Below, one piece after another: positions 35,084 to 45,123 of a stretch of 64,000 nt of DNA; within the stretch, counting starts at the first letter, position 1, and every line of letters begins with the position of its first letter. A program made the position numbers and the translations under genes. Under the pieces are notes generated by a model that worked only from the letters and a program-made list of their open reading frames with translations, was not told the DNA's origin and did no database searches. The stretch covers positions 24,454-88,453 of the forward strand of contig SKON01000036.1 of the NCBI GenBank assembly GCA_007120035.1, read 5' to 3'. This stretch comes from Myxococcales bacterium. Lineage in GTDB: Bacteria > Myxococcota_A > Bradymonadia > Bradymonadales > Bradymonadaceae.

Positions 35084-37541
35084 CACCAAAGGGGTGACCG
35101 AGGCGGCGAAGGCGGGATTGATCGCTCTTCCGCCGGAGGTGGTTCTCGAGCATCTCGAAGATGCTCTCGGGGCGGGCAAGAAAGGGACCCGCCTGGCAGC
35201 CGCCGAGGTGCTCCAGGCGTTGCCGCCGTCGTTGAAAGCGTGGGAGCTGGCCCAGGAGGCGTTGGAGTCGGAGAAGACCGCCGATGTGAAAGAGATCCTG
35301 GCCAGCGTTCCGAAAGGGGAGGCCGGGGGCGGGCCCACCGTCGACGCCGGTCTGAAGGATGAGATTCGGGCTGCCCTGGAGGCCGATTCGGAGGCCTGGA
35401 CGAAGTACGTGGAGGAGCCCGAGGCGGCGATGGAAGCGGCCATCGAGGTCTTCGGCGCCCAATCCGCCGAGCGAGCCCTGGCCTATGGTCACGGGTTGTG
35501 GAGAAATTTCGTGCCCGTGCTCCTGGAGGCCGGCGCCGATTCAGCCCACCAGCACAGACTGGTGACCAAGATTCTCGGCGGGTTTTATCCCGCCGCCGCA
35601 GAGAAGCTCCTCGATGACTGTGTGCGAGTGGTCCCCTCCTTTGCCGATTCTGTGGCTGTGGCGTTCATCCAGGGAAGGATCAGCCGGCCTCCGGAGTTCG
35701 GTGCGCCCCCGAGGTGGGGTGATGCCTTCGAGGGGAAGGACGCTCTGCAGTGGTTGATCGCAAACGCGCCGGAGGCGGCTCGGCCCGCGTGCCTGGCGGG
35801 GCTGCAGGACTCGAGCAAGGTGATCCGCGACATGAGCGTCGAGTTCCTGACACAGGATCCGGGTCAGCTCGATGTGGACGCCGACGTACTACCCCTCCTG
35901 GAGGCCCGGACGAAAGACTCCCGCGAGGCCGCGGTGAAGCTGTTGGCGGCCCTCGGCGATCCGTCGTACCTCCCGGTGCTGAAGAAGGCGGCGGAGAAGG
36001 AGCGGTCCAAGGGGGTCAAGGAGTTGATCCAGGACACCCTGGTCGCTCTGGAAGTACAGGATCTGGATCTGGGCTCCTTCGCCGATGATGCCGAAGGGAA
36101 CGCCGGGTTGGTCGAGGCCCTGGCAGGGCTGCCTGAGGCGGGGCTCCCCGGGCCTGTGGAGGAAGGGTTCGACGACCTGCCGGGGATCAGCTTCCGAAAC
36201 GGCGGGACCCTTCAGGGGTCGGCGCTGCGGTGGTTCTTGTCGGAGATCTTCGGGTCTGGCGATGAAAAGGCCCAGTTGGTGCGAGACCGGCTGGTGGACG
36301 AAGAGTGCCACCACCTCTGCGATGTACTGATCGAACTCAACGGGGGGAGGGACGACCTGGGTTGGGCTCTTCAGATGCAAGGGTATCTGGCGGGGCCCGA
36401 GCAGGTGGAGTCCCTGGGGAGACGGTTGGAGGACTTCGCCTCCTCCCAGATGTACGGGTGGGGTGATTTCGCGGTGAACGCCCTGGTGAAATTGGGCACC
36501 AACCAGGCCGCTCGAATCCTCGATGATTGGGCTCAGCGGACCCGCAAGAACGCGTTGAAGAAGCGAGCCGGCTCCGGAGTGTATCGGATCGCCGAGGCTC
36601 GGGGGATCTCACGAGCGGAGCTCATGGAGCAGGCCGTGGGGACCCTGGGCTTCGATGAGGACGGCACGCAACGGTTCGACTACGGGGCCCGGACCATCGT
36701 GGTTCGGCTGAGTCCATCGGGGGATGAGCTCCTCTACGAGGACGAGGAGGGCGCTTCCTTTAAGTCGATGCCTCAGGCGCGAAAGGCCGACGACGACGCG
36801 CTCGCCGCAGCCGCCCGGTCCCGCGTGTCCCAAATCAAGAAGGACCTTCGGCGAGTTCGACGTGCCCAGACGCGAGGGCTGCAGGGATCGATGACCTCCG
36901 GCCGTCGATGGATCCCATCGGTGTGGCGAGAGCGGTACGTGGAGCACCCCTTGATGCGGAGCTTCGGGTTCGGGCTGGTCTGGGGGATCTACGATGGAGA
37001 GGGCCAGTTGGTCGACGCGTTTCAGCTCGATGACGACGCGGTGGCGGTCAATCTGGACTTCGAGGAACCCGAGATCTCGGAGGAGGTGCACCGGATCGGC
37101 ATCGCTCATCCCCTCGAGCTGGGAGACGACGTGGAGGCCTGGTTGACCACTCTGGCGGACTACGAGCGGGTGCAGCCCTTCGAGCAGTTGCAACGCCCTG
37201 TGTATTCTCGGGAGGAGTTCCCGGACGTGTCCAAGTTCCTGGCTCGTCGTGTGGGCGTGGAGGCGGGGCGATTTCTGGGGGCCTTGAACCGGCTCGGCTA
37301 CGACCTGGGGCCTCGGGAGGACGCCGGGGCCATCTACTTCAGTCAACGGTATGTGGGAGACGTCGCGATCTCCGTGAACCACGGAGGGTTCGCCCCGGAG
37401 TGGCTGGATGGGGCCGGATTGGTCGACGTGGACAGCGTGAGTGTGACGCTGGATGGCACGTCGAAAGCGCTGAAGGACCTCTCCGATGTGATCTACAGTG
37501 AGATCCTTCACGACCTTCATGAGCTGACCGACGGAGACTGA
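35061..37541 (+). CDS. DUF4132 domain protein (MolR/YehI-like), C-terminal part
   Basis: Up to 826 residues; possible starts are GTG 35061 or ATG 35070, neither with a Shine-Dalgarno, which supports a frameshifted continuation of the previous frame. Residues 1-540 are HEAT-like (for example [28 protein letters not shown]). Residues 590-760 contain the DUF4132 core: [51 protein letters not shown] and [16 protein letters not shown]. The domain has no known biochemical activity; E. coli homologues were once linked to molybdate metabolism. It is adjacent to the MoxR ATPase, as in the yeh locus. Confidence 0.8.
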   Translation: MVGMLADSTKGVTEAAKAGLIALPPEVVLEHLEDALGAGKKGTRLAAAEVLQALPPSLKAWELAQEALESEKTADVKEILASVPKGEAGGGPTVDAGLKDEIRAALEADSEAWTKYVEEPEAAMEAAIEVFGAQSAERALAYGHGLWRNFVPVLLEAGADSAHQHRLVTKILGGFYPAAAEKLLDDCVRVVPSFADSVAVAFIQGRISRPPEFGAPPRWGDAFEGKDALQWLIANAPEAARPACLAGLQDSSKVIRDMSVEFLTQDPGQLDVDADVLPLLEARTKDSREAAVKLLAALGDPSYLPVLKKAAEKERSKGVKELIQDTLVALEVQDLDLGSFADDAEGNAGLVEALAGLPEAGLPGPVEEGFDDLPGISFRNGGTLQGSALRWFLSEIFGSGDEKAQLVRDRLVDEECHHLCDVLIELNGGRDDLGWALQMQGYLAGPEQVESLGRRLEDFASSQMYGWGDFAVNALVKLGTNQAARILDDWAQRTRKNALKKRAGSGVYRIAEARGISRAELMEQAVGTLGFDEDGTQRFDYGARTIVVRLSPSGDELLYEDEEGASFKSMPQARKADDDALAAAARSRVSQIKKDLRRVRRAQTRGLQGSMTSGRRWIPSVWRERYVEHPLMRSFGFGLVWGIYDGEGQLVDAFQLDDDAVAVNLDFEEPEISEEVHRIGIAHPLELGDDVEAWLTTLADYERVQPFEQLQRPVYSREEFPDVSKFLARRVGVEAGRFLGALNRLGYDLGPREDAGAIYFSQRYVGDVAISVNHGGFAPEWLDGAGLVDVDSVSVTLDGTSKALKDLSDVIYSEILHDLHELTDGD

Positions 37542-37546
37542 GGACG

Positions 37547-38656
37547 ATGACCACCGACGAACGTCAACTGCAACGCCCGCCGGCGGAGCTCCTCTACGCT
37601 GAGGAGCTCGCGGCGATGCGGGAGGCCGACGCCGACAGGCCGCGGCCGCCGGGGTGGTCCGTCGCTCCCGATTCGGTGGTTCGGTTCGTGTTGGGCAGCC
37701 CTGCCGACGGGGTAGCCCCCAAGTTCGTGGGGAGCCGCCGGTTCGTGGAGCGCTGCGTGGTGAGCCTGGCCACCAACCGAGGGCTGATGTTGATCGGAGA
37801 GCCCGGCACGGCCAAGAGCTTCCTCAGCGAGCTCCTGGCGGCGGCGATCAGCGGCGACTCGACCCTCACGGTCCAGGGCAGCGCGGGCACTACGGAGGAC
37901 GACATCAAGTACTCCTGGAACTACGCCCTCTTGCTGGCCGAAGGACCCACGGAGCGATCCCTCGTGCCGGCGCCCCTGTATCGGGGCATGACCGGGGGAA
38001 AGCTCGTTCGGTTCGAGGAGATCACCCGGTGTCCCCTGGAGGTGCAGGACACCCTCCTGTCGGTGCTCAGCGATCGGGTGCTCCATATCCCGGAGTTCGA
38101 CCACGACGCCCGCACCCTCTACGCGAAGGAGGGCTTTAACGTGATCGCCACGGCGAACACCCGGGATCGGGGTGTCCATGAGATGAGCGCCGCCCTGAAG
38201 CGGCGGTTCAACTTCGAGACGGTTCACCCCATTGCCGATGTGGCCCAGGAGGTGGAACTCGTGCGTCGACAGACCGAGGCGCTCCTGGAGCAGGCGGGAG
38301 TTCCCCTGCGGCCCACGCCGGATCTGACCGAGGTGCTGGTCACGACCTTTCATGAGCTCCGATCGGGGCGCACCGTGGAGGGCAGCGCCCTGGAGCCGGT
38401 CTCGGTGATGATGAGCACCGCCGAGGCCGTGGCGGTGGCGTTCTCGTCGACCCTGCAGGCTCATTACTTCGGTGGTGGACCGGTGGAGGCAGCCCACGTG
38501 CTGGATAACCTGGTCGGGTCGGCCTTCAAGGAAGACACGGAGGACCGCAAGCGCCTGCAAAATTACCTCGAGCAGGTGGTCCGCAAGAGGCGTGGGGACC
38601 AGTGGGAGGCGCTCTACATGGCGAGCCGGACGGCGGAAGCCCTCGATGTCGACTGA
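37547..38656 (+). CDS. MoxR-type AAA+ ATPase (YehL subfamily)
   Basis: 369 residues. Walker A GEPGTAKS (84-91), Walker [10 protein letters not shown] (Glu157-Glu158), sensor 1 [11 protein letters not shown] (Asn204), and arginine-finger region [10 protein letters not shown]. MoxR AAA+ proteins work with VWA-domain partners as chaperones for metal-cofactor insertion or complex assembly. The short N-terminus, the [20 protein letters not shown] insertion and the neighbours (DUF4132, DUF5682, VWA, SWIM) place it in the YehL subgroup. It starts five bases after the DUF4132 stop and overlaps the next gene by 11 bases. Confidence 0.92.
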   Translation: MTTDERQLQRPPAELLYAEELAAMREADADRPRPPGWSVAPDSVVRFVLGSPADGVAPKFVGSRRFVERCVVSLATNRGLMLIGEPGTAKSFLSELLAAAISGDSTLTVQGSAGTTEDDIKYSWNYALLLAEGPTERSLVPAPLYRGMTGGKLVRFEEITRCPLEVQDTLLSVLSDRVLHIPEFDHDARTLYAKEGFNVIATANTRDRGVHEMSAALKRRFNFETVHPIADVAQEVELVRRQTEALLEQAGVPLRPTPDLTEVLVTTFHELRSGRTVEGSALEPVSVMMSTAEAVAVAFSSTLQAHYFGGGPVEAAHVLDNLVGSAFKEDTEDRKRLQNYLEQVVRKRRGDQWEALYMASRTAEALDVD

Positions 38657-41600
38657 GCCGCTCTTCTTCCCGGTCCGTCATTTCAGCCCGATGGCGGCCC
38701 ATCTGGTCGGCCAGGCGGTGCGGCAGGAGCGGTTCGACGCCGTTCTGATCGAGGGGCCGTCGGAGTTCAACGACAGGATCGACGAGCTCCTCCTGGACCA
38801 CGAACTGCCGTTGGCGCTCTACAGCTACGCGATCTTGAGAGGGGGGGCTCGGCGAGGGGCGTTCTATCCGTTCTGCGAGTTCTCTCCGGAGTGGCAGGCC
38901 CTGAAGGTCGCCGCTGAGGTGGGCGTGCCGGTGGCGTTCATCGACCTCCCCTGGCGGCATATGGCCGCCGGGAGTCATCGCCGCCACCGGTACAGCGACG
39001 AGAACTTCCAGGGGAACCCATACATCCTGAGCCTCTGTGAGAGGCTCGAGGTGGAGGGCTTCGACGAGCTCTGGGATGTGGTGATCGAGCTTCAAGAGTT
39101 TCCCCACTGGCGAGACTACGTGACCCGCACCCGGGCGCTCTGCGACCGGATGCGTCAGGCTGACCCCGTGGCTGACACCGAAGAGGATGGCGAGAACCTG
39201 TGTCGCGAGCGGTTCATGGCCGAGGCGATCCGCCAAGCGCAAGAAGCCCACGGGGAGCGGGTCCTGGTGGTCACCGGTGGGTTTCATTGTTCAGGAATCG
39301 AAGCATATCTGGCCGGGGAAGGGCTGGAGGTCCCAGAGCGGGAAGGGGGAGAAGAAGAGGAAGCGGAGGTGCTGGGCCACGGGATCGAGCTGACCCCGTT
39401 TACCTATCACCGGGTGGACTCCCTCAGCGGGTACCGTGCCGGGCTTCAGGGACCGGCGATCTACGAGGAGCTCTGGAGAGGGCTTCAGCAGGGGGAGGGG
39501 TTTCGGTCCGAGAGGGTGCTGGCGCAGATCGTCCAGGCTCTGCGGGACCGGGGGCAGGTGGCGAGCACCGCCGACGTGGTGGCCGTGGAGGGGACCGCAA
39601 AGGCGCTCGCCAGGATGCGGGGACGAGAGCAGGTGTGGCGCTATGATCTCCTCGACGCGCTGAGCTCGGCGCTCGTCAAGGAGGCCCAGGATGCGGAGTA
39701 CGCCCATCCGATGTTGATGGTGGCCCGGGAGGTGATGACGGGCCACCGGCGGGGGCGAATCGACCCTCGGGCTGGGGTGCCACCCCTGGTGGGTGATGTG
39801 CGTCGTCGCCTGGAGGAGCGGGGCTGTGAGCCCGGCGAGGAGCTCCGATCGGTTCGGCTCGACCTCCACGACCGGGAGGAGCGGGACGTGAGCCAACTCC
39901 TTCATCAATGCGGTGAGCTCGGCCTGAGGGGAATTCGGTGGTTGGAAGGCGCCGACCTCTTCGGGAGCACCGATGTCTCCCGGGTGTGGGAGGAGTGGGA
40001 GCTTCGGTGGAGTCCCGAGTTCGACGCGACCCTGATCGAGGCGTCGGCCTACGGGACGACCCTCCCGGAGGCCGCGGCGGCTCGTCTCCTGGAGTGGCGA
40101 GCCAGCGCTGATCCGGGGACCGGAGGAGCGAACGCGGCCGGCGCGGTGATCCTCCGGGCTGCGTTGATGGGGCTCGAGGAGCTTCGCGGGTCTCTGGTGC
40201 CAGATCTGGCGACCGCCGTGGTTCGGGACAGTGACTTCTTCTCTGTGACCACTTGCCTGAGGCATCTGATCTTCCTGGACCGGTTTCACGATGTATTCGG
40301 GACCGACTCCATTGAAGCCCTGGCCCGAGCCGTAGAGGAGATCCTCCTGCAGGCTTTCGAGCGGGCGATCTGGTTGTACCAGCGGCTCGGCAAGCCCGAG
40401 TCCGGAGAGTGGCCGCTCCTGGAGGGGATCTTCATTCTCTTCCAATCCGTGGGGGTCGCCCCGAAGGCTCGTCGAGAGGAGCAGCGGGAGCGGCTCTCCC
40501 TGGCTTCCCAAAAGGTGGCCGTAGACCCTGCGAAGGGGCCCGTGATCCGGGGCGCCGCCTGGGGGATCTGCCTCCGTACCGGGGCCTCGTCCAAAGAAGA
40601 CCTGCCGGCCCTCTTCGGTGGGTTCTACAACGCCGAAGGGGTGGGGGACTTTCTCACGGGCCTCTTTCGAATGGCCCGGGAGGCGTTCCTTCGGGACCTA
40701 CCGTTTCTCACCGGGTTGGACGGTTTCTTAGTGGGGCTCGACGAGGAGGAGTTCCTGGAGGCCCTGCCGTCGCTTCGCATGGCGTTCACCTTCTTTACCC
40801 CCCGGGAGAAACTCGAGATCTGCGATCTTCTCTTTTCCGAGCGAGTCCTCTGGGGCGGCACGCCTGGGGAGTTTCAGTGGTTCGATGACCGGCTGCGAAC
40901 CCGCGGTGAGCGGTACGGTCTGCGTTTTCCAGCTGGTGACGCTGAGAGCGGCGGGAGTGATGGAGACGACCTCAGTCCGGGGCCCGTCTTGGAGTTGACC
41001 GAGGTGCGCCGAGAGCGATGGCGCATGGTCCTGGGGGATGACGCCGAGAGCGTCCTGGGGGAGCTGACAGGAGAAGAGCAACGTCGCGATGTCCACCTGA
41101 GCTTTCTCTATCATCGGGAGTACGGGCAAGAGCGGGAGGTTCGGGACCGGAGTGGCGGCTTTCGAAGCGGTGGCCTCAACGTCCCGGAGTGGATCAACGG
41201 GATCCACGAGCTCTTCCCGAAAGCTACCATCGAGCGCCTCGAGAGAGACGCCCTGGAGCGCTACCAGATCGACGAGGTGATCACCCGGCCCGAAGTGCTG
41301 GAGCGGCTGGAGCCGAATATGACGCTCCTGAAGGCGGTCCTGCGGTGCAAGCCCCTGATGGACCGAAGGGTCCTGGGGGCCGCGAAGAAGCTGGTTCGAA
41401 AGGTGATCGAGGAGCTGATGAAGAAGTGGGCCCGAGAGATCGAGAGCCCTTTTCAGGGAGCCCCCGATCCCCGTCGTCGGTCCAACCAGAAGATCGCCAA
41501 GAACTTTCACGCCCGGGAGACGATCCGCCGGAACCTGAAACACTTCGACCCCCGATCGGGGAAGCTGGTCCTCCGAAAGCCCTACTTCTTCAGCCGACGG

Positions 41601-42110
41601 CGGCGTTTCGTAGACCGGTGGCAGGTGATCGTCGTCGTCGATCAGTCCGGGAGCATGTTGGAGAGCGTGATCCACTCGGCGGTGACAGCATCCATCTTCG
41701 CCGGGATCCAGTCCATTCGCTCTCACCTGGTGGCCTTCGACACCCGGGTGGTGGATCTGACCGACCGATGTGGCGACCCCGTGGAGACTTTGATGAGCGT
41801 TCAGCTCGGCGGTGGTACGGACATCAACCTCGCGCTGAGCTATGCCCACGGCCTGGTGGAGAACCCTCGGCGAGCGATCATCGTGCTGGTGACGGACTTC
41901 TTCGAAGGGGGGAACCCCGTGCATCTCCTGGCCACCACCCGGGCCGTCGTGGAGAGCGGGGTGACCCTCCTGGGGCTGGCGGCGCTCGATCAGAACGCCG
42001 AGCCCTGTTACGACCGAGAGATCGCCCGGAAGATGGTCGATCTCGGGGCCCACGTCGGGGCGATGACGCCGGGAGAGCTGGCGGCGTGGATCGCTGAGAG
42101 GGTGACCTGA
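38646..42110 (+). CDS. DUF5682 - VWA fusion protein
   Basis: 1154 residues from ATG 38646. Residues 1-330: DUF5682 ([61 protein letters not shown]), distantly like TraB-type folds. The middle is helical (330-800). Residues 990-1150: VWA with an intact MIDAS, DQSGSM (Asp999), GGGTDIN (Thr1058) and LVTDFFEGG. In E. coli these are two genes, yehM and yehP, whose summed length (about 1140) fits this fusion. The VWA should bind a metal-dependent client or the MoxR ring. It shares overlaps with both neighbours (11 and 1 bases). Confidence 0.9.
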   Translation: MSTEPLFFPVRHFSPMAAHLVGQAVRQERFDAVLIEGPSEFNDRIDELLLDHELPLALYSYAILRGGARRGAFYPFCEFSPEWQALKVAAEVGVPVAFIDLPWRHMAAGSHRRHRYSDENFQGNPYILSLCERLEVEGFDELWDVVIELQEFPHWRDYVTRTRALCDRMRQADPVADTEEDGENLCRERFMAEAIRQAQEAHGERVLVVTGGFHCSGIEAYLAGEGLEVPEREGGEEEEAEVLGHGIELTPFTYHRVDSLSGYRAGLQGPAIYEELWRGLQQGEGFRSERVLAQIVQALRDRGQVASTADVVAVEGTAKALARMRGREQVWRYDLLDALSSALVKEAQDAEYAHPMLMVAREVMTGHRRGRIDPRAGVPPLVGDVRRRLEERGCEPGEELRSVRLDLHDREERDVSQLLHQCGELGLRGIRWLEGADLFGSTDVSRVWEEWELRWSPEFDATLIEASAYGTTLPEAAAARLLEWRASADPGTGGANAAGAVILRAALMGLEELRGSLVPDLATAVVRDSDFFSVTTCLRHLIFLDRFHDVFGTDSIEALARAVEEILLQAFERAIWLYQRLGKPESGEWPLLEGIFILFQSVGVAPKARREEQRERLSLASQKVAVDPAKGPVIRGAAWGICLRTGASSKEDLPALFGGFYNAEGVGDFLTGLFRMAREAFLRDLPFLTGLDGFLVGLDEEEFLEALPSLRMAFTFFTPREKLEICDLLFSERVLWGGTPGEFQWFDDRLRTRGERYGLRFPAGDAESGGSDGDDLSPGPVLELTEVRRERWRMVLGDDAESVLGELTGEEQRRDVHLSFLYHREYGQEREVRDRSGGFRSGGLNVPEWINGIHELFPKATIERLERDALERYQIDEVITRPEVLERLEPNMTLLKAVLRCKPLMDRRVLGAAKKLVRKVIEELMKKWAREIESPFQGAPDPRRRSNQKIAKNFHARETIRRNLKHFDPRSGKLVLRKPYFFSRRRRFVDRWQVIVVVDQSGSMLESVIHSAVTASIFAGIQSIRSHLVAFDTRVVDLTDRCGDPVETLMSVQLGGGTDINLALSYAHGLVENPRRAIIVLVTDFFEGGNPVHLLATTRAVVESGVTLLGLAALDQNAEPCYDREIARKMVDLGAHVGAMTPGELAAWIAERVT

Positions 42111-44125
42111 TGCGGGAAGATCTCCTGGCGATCCGAGAAGAAGACGTGATCGCGCTGACGAACAGAGGGACCTTGAAACGAGTCCAGCGGGAGCTGGAGA
42201 AGGGTGGGGTCGAGGTGGAGTTTGTGGAGGCCGACGGGGAGCTGCGGGCCCAATGGTCCGACGGGATCCTCTGTGTGTTCGGGCCTGGCGAGAGCCTGAC
42301 GTCGGCTCGATGTTCCTGCGGGTCTCGGGCGGAGGTCTGCCGTCACCTCCTGAGGACCCTCTTCGCGTACCAGAGGGAGCGGCGATCGGAGCCCGTGGAA
42401 CTCCGGGAGTGGGATCCGGGAGCGTGGCCCGATCGGGAGGAGTTCTTTCCCACCAGGGACGAGCGACGTGCTCGGCGGATCTGGAACCGAGGGCTCGTTA
42501 TGGAGCTGAGCCGGGGGAGCCGGCCGGAGGCCCGGTTTCACCGGCTCGGCCACCTGGTGCGTTTTGTCGTGCCCGACGAGCCCGCCGCCGGCGTCTGTGA
42601 CTGCACCGAGGAGTCGCCCTGCATCCACATCCTCCTCGCCAGCCAGGGGTTTCAGAAGCTGCCGACTGGGGTAGACCGGGGGATCGTCGCTGTGGGCAGG
42701 GGAGAAGAGCCCCCCGATGGGGAGCTCTTGGAGAGAGCCAGTCGTGCGCTGGGCACTCTGGTCGAGGAGGGATTCTCTGGGGCCGGCTCTTCCACGTGGA
42801 GTCGCCTCGAGGGAGTCGCGGGAGAGCTCGACGAAGCTGGACTGCGATGGATGGCTCAGATCGTCGAGGAGCTCCTGGTCCTGCGCGAGGCGTATCGAGT
42901 CCGAAGCGCCCGGTTCAGCGCTGGGGATGTCCTGGATCTGATCGGGGAGTTTTCGTTGCGTGTCGAAGTGGGGCGCGGGGATCTCCCTGAGGGGTTGTCT
43001 CGGTACTTCGTGGTTGGACATAAGGAGCGGGGAGAGTCGACCTTCGGTCCGGCGACCGTCCTCGGGCTGGGGTCCGAGGTGCGAATGCAAGGTGATGCTG
43101 CGGAGCTGGTGGCGTTGGCCCAGGACACCCAGACCGGCCGGGTCGTGGGGATCTCGCGGATCTTCGAGCCCGACTCCTCCGATGATCTGCCGGGGTTCGA
43201 CGAGCTGGGAGGTCGGCGGCGGGGGGCCATCCCGGCGATCCGAGAGCTGGGAGAGAGCCGGGTGGTGATCGAGAAGGCCCGGGTAACGTCGTCCCTGCGC
43301 CTGCGGACGGGTCGGCGGCCCGTGGGGATGTACGGGGAAAGCGATCGCTGGGAGGAGGTCCGCCCTCCGGTCCGTGTGGAGGACCTGGGAGAGCTAGAGC
43401 GTCGCCTGGCGAGCCTCCCGCCGTCGTCGTTGCGTCCCCGGCGGATCGACAGTGGGTTCTTCGTGTGCCCCGTGGGGGAGATCGAGACGCCTCGGTTCTG
43501 TGCCCGGACCCAGGCCGTCCGCGCCACCTTGTCCGATAGTGCGGGGAGCGTCGAGCTCTTCCACCCCTTCCTCCATCGCAACGCCGGGGGGACCGAGGCC
43601 CTCCTCGAAGCGCTCCGGGGTGCCCGGGTGCTCTTCGTGGCCGGTCGGGTTCGCCCCGGTCGCGCCGGATGGTGCATCGAGCCATCGGGGGTCCTCGTCG
43701 AAGAAGACGGGGAGCGTCGCGTGATTCAACCCTGGTTGGACTCGGCGCCAGAGTCGGCGCCGGCGTCGACTCTGGCGGCCCCGTCCACGGCGCGGTCGGA
43801 AGCGGATGGGGAGCAGGAAAGGCTTCAACGGCTCCTCTCCGAGGTTCGGGAGGTCCTCCTCGACGTGACCCTTCTGGGAAGAGAAGAGGGCCTTCGACGG
43901 CGGGATTCCGAAATGGAGACGGCGGCCCGTCGATGCGGGATCACCGGACTCCAGGCCCACTGCGGGGCGCTCCAGGGACTGCGGCGAGCCATGAGACAGG
44001 AGGCCTCCCGGTCCGAGTTTTATAACGCCTTCTTCCGCATCGCTCGCCTCGCCAGGTGGTGCCTGGATCTCTCGACGTCCCCGGAAGCGGTGGAGTCCGA
44101 TCACGCCCGGACGAGAAGAGTGTGA
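42110..44125 (+). CDS. Double SWIM zinc-finger protein (YehQ-like)
   Basis: 671 residues; the start overlaps the upstream stop by one base (TGATG). Two SWIM motifs: CSC..CRH (Cys68, Cys70, Cys77, His79) and CDCTEESPCIH (Cys163, Cys165, Cys171, His173). SWIM fingers bind nucleic acid or protein. The rest includes a beta-rich region (RVTSSLRLRTGRR.., VFVAGRVRPGRAGWCIEPSG, an OB-like pattern) and a C-terminal helical part. In MoxR/VWA loci SWIM proteins are common last genes. Its final codons run into the terminal repeat of the palindromic element. Confidence 0.85.
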   Translation: MREDLLAIREEDVIALTNRGTLKRVQRELEKGGVEVEFVEADGELRAQWSDGILCVFGPGESLTSARCSCGSRAEVCRHLLRTLFAYQRERRSEPVELREWDPGAWPDREEFFPTRDERRARRIWNRGLVMELSRGSRPEARFHRLGHLVRFVVPDEPAAGVCDCTEESPCIHILLASQGFQKLPTGVDRGIVAVGRGEEPPDGELLERASRALGTLVEEGFSGAGSSTWSRLEGVAGELDEAGLRWMAQIVEELLVLREAYRVRSARFSAGDVLDLIGEFSLRVEVGRGDLPEGLSRYFVVGHKERGESTFGPATVLGLGSEVRMQGDAAELVALAQDTQTGRVVGISRIFEPDSSDDLPGFDELGGRRRGAIPAIRELGESRVVIEKARVTSSLRLRTGRRPVGMYGESDRWEEVRPPVRVEDLGELERRLASLPPSSLRPRRIDSGFFVCPVGEIETPRFCARTQAVRATLSDSAGSVELFHPFLHRNAGGTEALLEALRGARVLFVAGRVRPGRAGWCIEPSGVLVEEDGERRVIQPWLDSAPESAPASTLAAPSTARSEADGEQERLQRLLSEVREVLLDVTLLGREEGLRRRDSEMETAARRCGITGLQAHCGALQGLRRAMRQEASRSEFYNAFFRIARLARWCLDLSTSPEAVESDHARTRRV

Positions 44126-44489
44126 TCCACGTTGATCGGTTGGCCGCAGACCGCAGCGGGCCTTGGCCCGCGAGGACCCTCGGGCGTAGCCCGACTCGCC
44201 CAGCCTCGCGGCCTTGGCCCGAGGGGAGGTTCCGCGCCGCCCTCTATTTCCGTTACACAAATCGGTCCTCCTCGGCGGATCGTCCTGGCACCACTTCCGG
44301 GCACGCCAATCGGTCCTCCTCGGCGGTTCGTCCTCCAGCGACCCGAGGAGGCGAACCTGGTACCTCTCCTCGGGCCAAGGCCGCGAGGCTTGGCGAGTCG
44401 GGCCTGAAACAGCGGCCCGAACGTCCTCGCGGGCCAAGGCCCGCTGCGGAGTGGCGACTTCCCTACCGACGGAAGGAAATCGATCACAC
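44120..44489. repeat. 370-bp palindromic intergenic element with long inverted repeats
   Basis: Outer ends are GTGTGATC (44120-44127) and GATCACAC (44482-44489). Arm 1: 44153-44177 pairs perfectly (25 bp) with 44423-44447. Arm 2: 44190-44224 pairs with 44368-44402 (35 bp, one mismatch). Each arm also holds small palindromes such as GCGGGCCTTGGCCCGC (44157-44172). The central 140 bases carry a direct repeat. No protein with recognisable homology is encoded. It fills the gap between the SWIM gene and the rplS promoter. It resembles a REP/BIME-like or miniature mobile element and could form a large cruciform or RNA hairpin that ends the operon. Confidence 0.85.
44260..44334 (+). repeat. Direct repeat pair in the palindrome centre
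   Basis: AATCGGTCCTCCTCGGCGG occurs at 44260-44278 and 44308-44326. Each is followed by WTCGTCCT, giving two 27-base copies (44260-44286 and 44308-44334) with one mismatch at a 48-base period. Confidence 0.85.
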
Positions 44490-44506
44490 CCGACGAGAAA
44501 ACTTCC

Positions 44507-44535
44507 TTGAAATCCGCCGTCGCAGGTGCTATCCC
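44507..44535 (+). promoter_or_regulatory. Candidate rplS promoter
   Basis: TTGAAA (44507-44512), 17-base spacer, TATCCC (44530-44535), about 107 bases upstream of the rplS ATG and just right of the palindromic element. Confidence 0.5.
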
Positions 44536-44641
44536 TCCGCGTCCTGCGTGGACCCTCGGTGGCCCGATGCAAAGGATCAGTGAGAAGGTGGTGCCCGGAG
44601 TACGGCCCGATCTTCAGGTAGAATAGAGACGGAGAACGACC

Positions 44642-44998
44642 ATGGAATTGTTGAAGAAAATCGGGGAGCAGCACCTTCGGACCGACCATCCTGAGTTCCG
44701 CGCCGGTGACACCGTGCGGATTCATATGACGATTCGGGAAGGCGAAAAAGAGCGGGTCCAGATCTTCGAAGGCGTGGTCATCGGCCGCAGCGGCGCCGGT
44801 GTCGAAGAGACCATGACGGTTCGCAAGGTCTCCTACGGGGTCGGCGTGGAGCGGATCTTCCCGGTGCACAGCCCCCGGATCGCCAAGATCGAGGTGGCAT
44901 CTATCGGACGCGTCCGTCGGGCCAAGCTCTACTACCTGCGGAATCTCTCCGGGAAAAGCGCCCGGATCCGAAGCAAGCGAAGTCGAAAGGGCGTGTGA
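44642..44998 (+). CDS. rplS: 50S ribosomal protein L19
   Basis: 118 residues, standard L19 length: [25 protein letters not shown] start, then [38 protein letters not shown], and the basic C-terminus [18 protein letters not shown]. It sits at the 30S-50S interface. Here it is not preceded by rpsP-rimM-trmD as in many genomes; instead it has its own promoter after the palindromic element. Downstream lies rnhB-yraN, the usual rplS neighbours, separated by an inserted coiled-coil gene. Confidence 0.97.
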   Translation: MELLKKIGEQHLRTDHPEFRAGDTVRIHMTIREGEKERVQIFEGVVIGRSGAGVEETMTVRKVSYGVGVERIFPVHSPRIAKIEVASIGRVRRAKLYYLRNLSGKSARIRSKRSRKGV

Positions 44999-45050
44999 GG
45001 CGCGGCGGCGTCGCCGCCGATGCTCGCCAGAGACGAAGGGGATTGTTGGT

Positions 45051-45079
45051 TTACCACGGAAACCGTTCCGGCGTATGAT
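45051..45079 (+). promoter_or_regulatory. Candidate promoter upstream of the coiled-coil gene
   Basis: TTACCA (45051-45056), 17-base spacer, TATGAT (45074-45079). Transcription would begin near 45086, which favours the ATG at 45124 over that at 45091. Confidence 0.45.
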
Positions 45080-45123
45080 GGCGCCATGGAATGGTACACA
45101 ATCCTTTCTCGCAGCCCCCATTC

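Noticed and set aside
44152..44450. CRISPR-like repeat array
   Set aside because: Only two direct repeats of 27 bases and paired inverted arms; no regular repeat-spacer series and no cas genes.
44056..44583. Open frame across the palindromic element
   Set aside because: Its residues derive from inverted and direct repeats (for example two RSSSA units); no Shine-Dalgarno and it overlaps the SWIM gene end.
45000..45030. GC-rich hairpin after rplS as terminator
   Set aside because: GGCGGCG/CGCCGCC has almost no loop and no following T-run.
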